Below are positions 1 through 7,800 of a stretch of 11,868 nt of DNA, piece after piece. The DNA is from Amoebophrya sp. AT5.2. Taxonomy: Eukaryota; Sar; Dinophyceae; Syndiniales; Amoebophryaceae. Position numbers and translations under genes: made by a program. The first letter of the stretch is position 1; each line of letters opens with the position of its first letter. Below the pieces are notes generated by a model. That model saw only the letters and a list, made by a program, of their open reading frames with translations. It made no database searches and had not been told where the DNA came from. Location: positions 1-11,868 of the forward strand of contig RXOD01005945.1 in NCBI GenBank assembly GCA_005223375.1, given 5' to 3'.

Positions 1-819
1 GGGCGCGCGTGCCAAGACCCGGCGTGGGCGACATGCGACCGAGCGCCCTTGCGACTTGCGCGAAAGGGGCGCGGGCGGGTGCCTCCAGTTAGGATCCGCG
101 TGCGCGGCAGGAGGGAGGGCCAGCACAGGAGCGCGACGGAAGTGGCGCCGGGGGGCTAGGGGGCTACCACCGACCTCGGTCATCGCGCCCAGGGCTTTTC
201 CTTTTGCTCGGCAGATGGTGTCCAATTTACTGAGCGACGGCGACTTCTTCCTCGCGCGCTCTACAAGTCGTCGACGCCTTTGATTCAGTGCCAGACCAAC
301 AAAACGGCGAGACCCAGTAGACTGCCGCCATTGGCCTCATCAATGTGCAGATTCACGGCGGTGGTATTAGAGGCCAAAGCTGTGAGCATGTTGATGAGGC
401 GGCAACAGTTCTACTACACGACTTTTAGAGTAGGAGTCGACACCCCCGGCGCGCTGCGGTTGGGCGTCAACGGATTTACCTTGAACACCTTGCCTCGCGG
501 TGCGCGGGGATCGGCCGCACCGCCATAGACCTACTTCTCCTTGCGGTTAGTTCTTCATTCTTCCCCTGCGTCACAACATCGCGAGAAGTCTCGTAAGGGT
601 AGGTGCTCGCGCCGTTGTGGCGGCACGGCGGCGCGAGGAAAAATGCTTCTACTTTCTTCAAGTTCCAACCCCGCCGTGGTTGATGTGGTAGTGGTTCTTC
701 TGCTTCTATAAAGAAACCAAATGTTGCGGCACTGCTTTCATTTTCACGTCGAGGAACAACCACGCGACCTTGATCTTGTGATACTTCGTTGCGCGACCTT
801 CCTTCTCCTACTTCTCCAG
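1..819 (+). other. Unresolved 5' part of the window: introns and possible small exons of the nucleoporin gene
   Basis: The downstream exon at 820 starts inside the nucleoporin's C-terminal half, so earlier exons must lie upstream. No long stretch here reads as the expected protein. The best candidate is a short exon beginning at 215, after a pyrimidine-rich acceptor (CTTTTCCTTTTGCTCGGCAG, ending 214). It reads MVSNLLSDGDFFLARS, which loosely resembles the helix preceding the recognisable part in Nup155 proteins. Its donor and the linking exon of roughly 40 residues were not found. Bases 280-800 have low third-position GC and look intronic. A pyrimidine-rich tract at about 795-817 leads into the well-supported acceptor AG at 818-819. 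I see no RNA gene here. Confidence 0.4.
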
Positions 820-3138
820 GTGCTCGCTTGCGTGCGCGGGGCTGCATCTACCCATTGATCGAGCTTTCCGCAATGAAGGCTCGCTCCTTGGATCCCCTGG
901 ACGGGGCGAGCGAAGCCCCTCTGCAGAACCAGAGCGTCCACATGATGCGGATGAACATCTACGAGCCGATTTACCAGTCCCTAAACGACCTCGCCATTCG
1001 CGCGCAGCAGCGAATCACCATCGGCAGAGCAAAACCCGTCGAAATGTTATCTCGGGGGGATCTTACACGCAGCCATCAACATCACAGCAGTACTATATAT
1101 AAAGTTTTAGTTTTTTCTTTCTTTTTATTTCTCCTAGTATACGAAAGTACGAGAAGACAGGGACTCACTGACCGTTTGATAGAGGCGCTCCGTCAACCAC
1201 GAACACAAGTTTCGAATTTGATACTTGACCATCTACTACTACAGTACCTCTCGTGATTCCGGGCGACTTGAACAGCGGCCAGGCTGCGGAGATGTTGGAG
1301 CGGCTTGTGCATGTGATGCTGGAAGTCAAGGACAGACTCCTCCAGTGCGGACTCTTCAAACTGCTTCTCAAGTGGGGCGTGCCGATCTGGGAGTATTATT
1401 TTGGTTTTTTAGAAGTTTTGAGCACGAGTCGAGCTCAAGCAACTGCAGGTTATGGTGGATGTGGCAGTTGCTGTTGGCTCGTATTTTCTAGTATAATACG
1501 ACCAGGTCGTATACTAGAAAAACAATACGAAGACGTGTCGGATGTTGAACTTGATGTCTTGGTTGCGACCGAGGAAAAAACTGCGTCACTCAACAAAGAT
1601 CACGCTTGATAAAGCATGCGCAGCCATGGCACGAACAACGAACAAAACAGGCTCCGTTCCCCATACCTGCACGACTTTCTGGCGAGCCGGAAGTACAGCC
1701 AGCCCACTCTCCTCTGCAAGTACTACCAAGCAAACGGACTTTGGGCCGAAGCCTGCGAGGAATACAGGTCCGTTGCCAGAATACCGTGGCCAGCAGCTGC
1801 GACCGCAGAGCAGGAGATGTCGAGCAGCGCACCGGCGGCGCCCAATTCTTCCCAGAACAACATGAACCAGCAAGGCCCAGGAGGCGTATTGCAGCAGGAG
1901 CAGCCGAGTTACACGCTGGACGAGAGACTGAATCTTCTGGAAACGGCCAACCTGCTATCCAACAAGTTTGCGGACAAGAAGGCCAGCATACTCTTTCTCA
2001 TCCGGCAAGTGCGGTGCCAGATGACGGCCCAAGCGGAGCTCGAAGACCAAAACGCCAACGCTGGCATCGTGCGCGAGGTGCAAGCTTCCATACTCGACGT
2101 GCCGGTGTTGAGAGCAATCGCAGACAAATACCGCCTCTTCACCACGCAAATCGCTGTTTGCTTCTGGCACGACGACACGAGGCGTATAGTTGCTGGCTTC
2201 AATATTTTCGAATTTTCCAAGAAGACTTCCACTTGACTTGCTTCTGTTTCTGGCTTCATCATGATGAAAACGATTCACCTTTCACAGACCTGTTCTGAAA
2301 ATGAACGATGTGGAAAGTACTGTCATGCACCACACTGACCATGGCCATACTATACTAGGACTGCCTGCCGTAAGCTCTACTTATCGAGAGACGCTATCTT
2401 GATGAACAAATGATCTTGTTATCTTTCCAAAACGAACCAGATCTGCGGCACTACGTCGACCGTTGGCTCCGGCAGGCGTTCGAGGGTAGCTCTCCGGACC
2501 AGGCCAAGGACCTCGTGGTGCGGCTTTTGCTCGCTTACCTCCGGCCCTTTTCTGCCTTTGTTCCTCACCAGAATGACGGCAGCCTGTCGATGTCTGCCGC
2601 ACTTTTACCCAGCGGAGCAGCGGGCGTTCGCGATCCTCTCCTCGGAGGCGCTTCGGGCGGGCAACCTTTGGACGCGTCGAAAGCATCAAACCCTTCCTTG
2701 ACGCAAATGTTCACCTCAACGTCCCAGCAGCAGCATTTGCAGTTTCTTCCGCTCGATCTGATCGCGCTACGGCTATTCGAGTACCCGCGCGGCAGCCCGT
2801 TCTTTTCGGTGGCGGTGTTGCGGGAGGCGGGACTCAGCTGGAGCGAGACCTACCAGGCGTTCCACCATTCGCCCATCCCCAAATCGAGCCCGCTGTACGA
2901 AACGAAGCACTTCATTCTCCTGGGGTGGCAGGAGGAACTGGCACTGCGGGGTGGCGGAAACTACAACATCCGGGGCGTCGGCGAGGAGGTGGCGCTGCTG
3001 CGGCGCTACTTTCAGGAGCTGGCGCTGGAGCTGGGGCAGCTTGGGCCGGCGCAGATCTCGGACCACGTCGTGCGACAAATCAACCACCTGGCACTGCGCA
3101 TAGACCAATTCAGCTACCCAGGGGGAGGCATGCTCTGA
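820..3138 (+). CDS. NUP155: Nup155/Nup170-family nucleoporin, C-terminal part (spliced, 5' partial)
   Basis: Large scaffold nucleoporin of the inner ring of the nuclear pore complex; only the C-terminal alpha-solenoid lies in the window. Proposed exons: 820 to about 1045, about 1245/1276 to 1392, 1651-2183, and 2441-3138 (TGA 3136-3138). Recognisable blocks occur in family order: GCIYPLIELS (FYEGVVEL block), NIYEPIYQSLNDLA, AAEMLERLVHVMLEVKDRLL followed by CGLFKLLLKWG, LRSPYLHDFL, LLCKYYQANGLWAEA, YTLDERLNLLETAN, LRHYVDRWLRQAF, FLPLDLIALRLFE, and a final helical stretch ending IDQFSYPGGGML. Splicing restores codons WE|L (1392/1651) and R-H (2183/2441), both inside conserved blocks. Two disordered insertions interrupt the solenoid: a Gln/Ser/Ala-rich one at about 1785-1905 and one at about 2575-2745. 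The N-terminal beta-propeller expected of the family lies upstream of the window. Family assignment rests on remembered family patterns, not an alignment run. Confidence 0.75.
1046..1275 (+). other. Nucleoporin intron with uncertain boundaries
   Basis: An intron must lie between the block ending LAIRAQQ (about 1017) and the block AAEMLERL (from 1283), because the reading frame changes. Three phase-consistent solutions exist: GT 1046 with AG 1275, GT 1038 with AG 1282 (giving AG|G), or a GC donor at 1024 with AG 1244. None has a strong consensus. The interior holds a T-rich tract (1111-1133) ending in CTCCTAG at 1137, which is itself an excellent acceptor-like sequence. A further small exon inside this interval therefore cannot be excluded. 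It also contains the octamer CTAGTATA (1134-1141), which is found in the other introns of this gene. Confidence 0.5.
1393..1650 (+). other. Nucleoporin intron, 258 bases, GTATTA...ACAG|G
   Basis: Phase-2 intron. Donor GTATTA follows TGG GA, and acceptor ACAG precedes G CTC CGT TCC. Removing it rebuilds a GAG codon and gives a continuous protein from LLLKWGVPIWE into LRSPYLHDFL, the conserved order in Nup155 proteins. A T-run sits just after the donor (TTTTGGTTTTTTAG). No strong pyrimidine tract precedes the acceptor; the last 20 bases are A-rich instead. An imperfect hairpin lies in the middle at 1481-1528. Confidence 0.8.
1481..1528. repeat. Imperfect inverted repeat (hairpin) inside a nucleoporin intron
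   Basis: The left arm TTTCTAGTATAATACGAC (1485-1502) pairs with the right arm GTCGTATACTAGAAA (1506-1520) across a 3-base loop. A 7-bp inner stem and an 8-bp outer stem are separated by a 3-base bulge (ATA). Outer flanks GTAT (1481-1484) and ATAC (1525-1528) extend the symmetry with small gaps. The arms contain CTAGTATA and its complement TATACTAG. It could be an intronic RNA hairpin or the remnant of a small inverted-repeat element. Confidence 0.75.
2184..2440 (+). other. Nucleoporin intron, 257 bases, GTATAG...CCAG|A
   Basis: Phase-1 intron. The donor GTATAG follows AGG C, and the acceptor CCAG precedes AT CTG CGG CAC. The junction makes a CAT codon and joins HDDTR to HLRHYVDRWL. It contains in-frame stops on direct read-through (the upstream frame stops at 2234-2236). 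The sequence TATACTAG occurs at 2351-2358. Its length is within one base of the preceding intron, but I see no sequence similarity between them beyond the octamer. Confidence 0.8.
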
Positions 3139-4393
3139 CCGTGACCAAAAAGGGAACGGCGAAAAGGCGACGCGACAACTACTCGGAAGCGCTGCAAATG
3201 CCGCTGCCGGCAAGACGAACTTTTTGCGGCGACCGGTAGTCCTCCGACAGCACGCTCACGCAAGTTGGAATCGCATGACTCTGTGATACTGACAAGGAGT
3301 GATGAACTTACTTATGCGATCATGAAGATATGCTCGCTCATGTATCCCGCAGCGCTGCACGAAACCGAGCAGCATAGATGCTTCTTCTTTTTTTGAAGAA
3401 GACAAAGACGAGCTTACTCGCGATTTTTCCTTGCCATCTCTCGAAAACAAGGCGGATTCATTACGATTACTTGACACAAGGGAAGGCACAACTTGCAAAA
3501 GAACAAAGCCAGAAGAAAAGACAACAGCTAATGGGGGCTGCACCCTACAAGACCAATATCGGGGATGTCTGTTGTTTCGTCATCGTGCCAGCCCGTGGAA
3601 AGAGCTCCTGGTGGCTCCTGCGCGTCGGAAGTTGTACTGGGAAGGTCTCCTCGGCGCCAGCGTACATTTATAGTTAGGGAGGCCGCTCCCCTTCCTCTCT
3701 GGGAGATCGCAATATCGTCGTGCATGGCCCTGGCCCTCCACCCAGAACCAGAAGCAAATCAATGAGTTTCGGTTAACAGTAGAACGGCCAGCACGGTGTC
3801 GCGTGGCTTGGCTTGCGTGGAACTCAAGTTGAGGTGAACGTGCAGAAGCTCGAAAAATACATAAAAGAATAGGAACGAGAAAAATTAAAATTGTCGAATG
3901 GTGTCTTCTTGGCGGCCGCTGTGGTCACTCGATCTAGATAGAAGAAGGAGATCAATCTGGTCGGCGCGAAGATGGTGGTGGGTGCAGTGCCAGAAGTTGG
4001 TGGATTCAAATTGAATACGGCAACTACTTCGCGCCTGCGCGTCCAACATCACGAGGGCCGATTTTATTGCTACAGGGAGACCTCTGTGACCGAGTCCGAG
4101 ACGAGAGTCTATTGCAAAAACAGCACGAGCTCATCACTTACTCTTAATCCGCATCCCTGGTCGCAGATATCAGGAAAAACATCTACATCTTCAAAATCAA
4201 AAGCGACAAACTTGGAAATATAATCTGTGACTCATCTGATCGAGGATTCATCAGCAGGAATTTGTAATATCTAATTTATCGCGACTCATTCGCCTATCTT
4301 TCTCTTTGTCAATGTTGCTGTAGCGTCACCAACACCAGTAGTGTAGTTCTAGTAGTTCTTTCTCATTCGCTTTGTACTTGTACATCGATAAAC
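3139..4393. other. Spacer between the two genes, including the nucleoporin 3' UTR
   Basis: About 1.25 kb, poorer in GC than the flanking exons. Open stretches on either strand are short (under about 100 codons), with no family resemblance and no GC-rich third positions. The longest with a plausible composition is ATG 3972-4223, which contains two YC pairs, but nothing identifies it. No classical AATAAA signal stands out downstream of the stop. The last 100 bases before 4394 are pyrimidine-rich with several AG dinucleotides (for example CTGTAG near 4318-4323), which would suit splice acceptors or a 5' leader. No tRNA or rRNA was recognised. Confidence 0.6.
3381..3401. repeat. Small perfect hairpin with a T loop in the spacer
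   Basis: CTTCTTC (3381-3387) and GAAGAAG (3395-3401) are exact complements around a loop of seven T. It lies about 245 bases after the nucleoporin stop codon, so it could fall in the 3' UTR. A chance origin from a pyrimidine-rich tract is quite possible. Confidence 0.4.
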
Positions 4394-4429
4394 ATGTTCT
4401 TTGAAAAGGTGGTGGTGCAGCTGGAGGAT
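4394..4429 (+). other. Possible tiny first coding exon of the He_PIG gene
   Basis: ATG at 4394 opens MFFEKVVVQLED followed by GTAGTT, a possible phase-0 donor of the same GTA type as the nucleoporin introns. The nearest phase-compatible acceptor is AAG at 4559, after which the frame used by the candidate exon at 4530-4797 continues (TRTTTPPPSESD). Without splicing, the frame stops at TAG 4448-4450. Transcript evidence is needed; the reading is suggestive only. Confidence 0.2.
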
Positions 4430-4529
4430 GTAGTTTTGCCGAGAAAATAGTTGTGCATGTGCAACCTTGCTCAAAAAATAGCACGCTTCATCGAATGCTA
4501 AGCCTGAGTGGGACCACGCAGGAGGCTAA

Positions 4530-4797
4530 GGCGCTACAATTTTCATAATCGCGGACAAGACGAGGACCACAACGCCACCTCCGTCTGAATCTGATGCCAC
4601 CGCTGGCCTATGGTTTGGATGCGATGCCGCTGCCGGTACGACGACCGCGAGCCCTGCCTCCAACGAGAACCGGAAGGACCTTGCTCGACCGACCTCCTGC
4701 GGCGTGAACGTGGGCAGCTACTGCCGGAACTTTGAGCTTGACGAGCACGAGGACGAGGAACACGACTACGATAGAAGCTGGTGTAGTAGAAGACGAG
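4530..4797 (+). other. Candidate upstream exon of the He_PIG gene in a different frame
   Basis: The frame with codons starting at 4530 is open for about 88 codons, until TAA at 4806-4808, and has the GC-rich third positions typical of the confirmed exons. It includes LWFGCDAAAG and then SCGVNVGSYCRNFELDE. The latter matches the cysteine pattern of the downstream repeats, for example the CGATASTGPC block that leads into VEYFKLDP. It then becomes acidic (DEHEDEEHDYD) and ends. The exon from 4819 is one frame over, and open back to 4708. Joining them would need a very short intron, a frameshift, or another start. Real coding is likely but its connection is unresolved. Confidence 0.4.
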
Positions 4798-4818
4798 GAC
4801 CAGGGTAAAAATAAAATC

Positions 4819-7800
4819 ATGACCGCCTCCCCGGACAAGCGCGTGGGCAGCAATACCCGCATCGTCCCCGCGCCGGACCCGCCGCTGCAGATCGATTTTC
4901 CGACCGCGGCGGTGGACCGTTCCGATGGGGTGCCCTTCTTTTCCTTTCAAGTGGGGGAGCTCGCCACCACTGGCCCGGCCACGGTGCTGAAGGGCACGAA
5001 GCCGTCCCAGTACCGCCTGAGCTATGTCGGCAAGGTCGTGGACCTGGCACCCGCACAGCCGCCCCCGTCGCCCGGAAGTAGGATGGACGGCCAGGGAGGT
5101 CCGGGAAAGACCATGGTCAGCACAGTGGCTGCCACGCGAACGGCCAATCAGGATCTACGGAACTTGCCGCCAGGGCTGTTCTTCGACGATATGACGGGCA
5201 CGATCTCGGGACTGATTCCAACCCTGTGGAAAGCGACGTTTCCGAGGACGCGCTTCCAGGTTCTTCTTATTCGACGATCACGATGATGACGCTTTTATCG
5301 TATCTCTATCTAGACCACTACCCTACGAGCAGTTGTTTGCTCGCCTTTCTCACGGCATCCTCGTCTACCTCTTCCTCTTGCCGTCAATGCTACCCCAAAC
5401 CCCTACCCTACCAACTCGAGGACCACGACATCATCTTCATCAAACAATGAATCAACAATAGTACTATAGCTCACCGCCCTCACTGCTCTGACCATCGTTT
5501 GTTAGGTCGAGGGCCGCAACAAGTGGGGTGCCGCAGTGACGTGCGTGGAGATCGAGGTGCGGCCCCTGGATCCTCCGATCACCCGGTCGGAGGAGATCGC
5601 GCACTACCAGTACGAAATCGGCGAGTTCGTGAACATGCCGCCTCCCGCGTTCGCCAACCTCGAAAACGACCGGAAGACCATCAAGTACTCCTTCTCGCCC
5701 GGGAAGCTCCCGCTGGGCCTCCAGTTCGAGCCCACGACGGGGGGGTTCACGGGGATCCCGGTGGAACCCTTCCCCCCGCTGGCCTACGTGTTGCAGGCGA
5801 CGAACATGTGGGGAACCGCGCAGGCGCAGTTCACGTTGCGGGTGGATCTGCCGCCGGAGCCGCGGTACGTGGTGTGCGGAGACGTGCGCGAAAGCGTGAG
5901 TAGCGTCGCCGCGGCAGACGGACTACAGCAATTCGCGATCGCCGCCGCAAGAACGCCATCGTCCTCCTCCTCAACCGCGTCGGAAGTAGGGAATGAACAG
6001 GCCGCAAAAGTCGCGAAGGTCGTGACCGCCTCCGCGGTCGCAGGAGGCACCAGCGGAGTCAGTAAAGCTGATGAATTACAACTTGCGTCCGGTTCTGCTG
6101 GTGCCGCCGCCACGACCTCGACCTCCGGCGGGAACAAGTATTTGCTGGTTGGCAGCAGCAACAGCCGTAGCAGCACGTCTCCGCGGGGGGACGCGCCCAC
6201 CGTGTACCGCTTCGACTTCCAGTGTGGCGCCACGGCGTCGACGGGACCGTGCCACGGCTTCGGCGTCGAGTACTTCAAGCTCGACCCGGCGCGGAATCCG
6301 CCGCTGCCGCTAGGGCTCACGTTTGACCCGGTAAACGGCGAAATTTCGGGTCTGCTCCCCCTCGACCCCGCGGCGTGCGGGAGCGGGGGCTGTCCTCGGC
6401 TGTACCGCATCACGGCCGTGATGAGCTACAACACGGCGCACAAAACGAGCCCGCCCCCGGTGGAGGACATTTTGTTGGCGGCGAGCAAACCACTGCCCAA
6501 CGGAGCGGTCACGAAGGAGCTGCTGGTCGAGATCGCCGTGCGGCCGCAGCGCCCGCCGCAGGGGCTGAAGTACCGGAGGAGCTTCATCGAGTGCTGCCAC
6601 GACGAAATCCTGTGGGTGGAGCCGCCCTCCGTGATGGGCTCGCTCCCCGAAAGCTTCCACATCGCGAAAGGAAGACTCCCGAAAGGCCTCGAGTTCGACG
6701 AACTGAAGGGAAGCATCTTCGGCACGATCGAGGAAGCGCCCTGGGACCAGAAAATCGAAATCCAGTGCTACAACCGCTGGGGGAACTGCGCGACGGAGCT
6801 GCACCTGGTGGCGCACGCGCCGCTGGCGCCGAAAATTCTGGGCATCCGGATGTGGTCGAGCGGAAACCCGATGGCGAAGATAGACGCGGGCGCGGAAGGG
6901 AGCATCGAAAGCTGCATGCCGGAGTTGGCGGGGGGCGGCGGAGCGGCAGCGGGCGGGGGCAGTGGCGGCCCTGCGGCCGGGCGGGGCGCCGGCGCGGGTG
7001 CCGCCCAACTGAGCAGCAACATCATGACCACGGTGGCGCAAGCCAGAAAGGGCGAAATCCGGTGGCTGCCGAGCGACCACGTGTTCTATCTCGGCGACAC
7101 GGTTTTTCTGCAGCCGCAGATGGGGGGAAACAACGGTCTGCTCGGAGCGATCTCAACAGCACCGCCTCCAGGCGACGGACCACCACCTGGTCCGGGAGCA
7201 CAAGGCACGAGCTCCTCCGGCGTACGTCCCCAGTTCGCGCCAGTGAAGGTGTTTGAGCTCAGCGGAAAGACGCTCTCCTTTCTGGAGTTTGATCCGGCAC
7301 TGGGTGTGATCGCGGGCGTGATCCCCGACACTCTCGCGATGTTCGAGAAACTGACCGCCGAAGGTGCTGCAGCTGGGGCTGGCTCTGCTAATACTTCTGC
7401 CCCAAAACGAAAACAGGGCCAGTACGTGGAGACCATGGTTTTGCGTGCGACGTCCGCCTGGGGCACTGCCGAGCAGAGGATCACGCTCCACATCCGGCCC
7501 AAGCGCGGCCCCGAGGCCCTCCGGTTTCTTTCGTTGCAGGGCAAACCGCTCCTGAGTAGGCGGTACCACCTCGGGTGCAAGGTGAAGATCGTCGGGCCGG
7601 TGCTCGACTGCGGCACGCTGCCCACGCAGTACCGGATCGAGCCGGCCGCCTCCGAGCTGCCCAAGGGCGTGGAGTTCTGTCCCGTGAGTGGCATGATCCA
7701 GGGCACCGCGCTGCGGCCCCTGCCGGTCACCGAGTTCACGATTTACGGGAGAAACAAGTGGGGCGAGGCGAGCGTGTCCATCAACATCGGCGTATTCCCG

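Noticed and set aside
476..847. Open frame of about 124 codons on the - strand near the nucleoporin 5' part
   Set aside because: It has no family resemblance, is basic and low in complexity, and overlaps the + strand acceptor at 818-819 that leads into a conserved nucleoporin block.
1081..1256. Apparent hydrophobic helix (VLVFSFFLFLLV) and following frame continuing from the nucleoporin exon
   Set aside because: The helix comes from a T-rich tract of intron type. The frame ends at TGA 1254-1256 and cannot join the conserved AAEMLERL block, which lies in another frame. I treat it as intron, although a small hidden exon is possible.
3565..4223. Two short open + strand frames in the spacer (3565-3765 and 3972-4223)
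   Set aside because: They have mixed third-position composition, no recognisable domain and no splice links I could justify. Stretches this short are expected by chance.
6375..7256. Open + strand frame of 293 codons overlapping the He_PIG exon
   Set aside because: The product is Arg/Gly/His-rich with no domain. The frame starting at 5506 through the same bases gives the He_PIG motifs, so this is a shifted shadow.
7684..7689. GTGAGT consensus splice donor in unit 6
   Set aside because: It falls inside the conserved strand CPVSGMIQG, whose frame and domain continue smoothly, so splicing here would destroy the unit.
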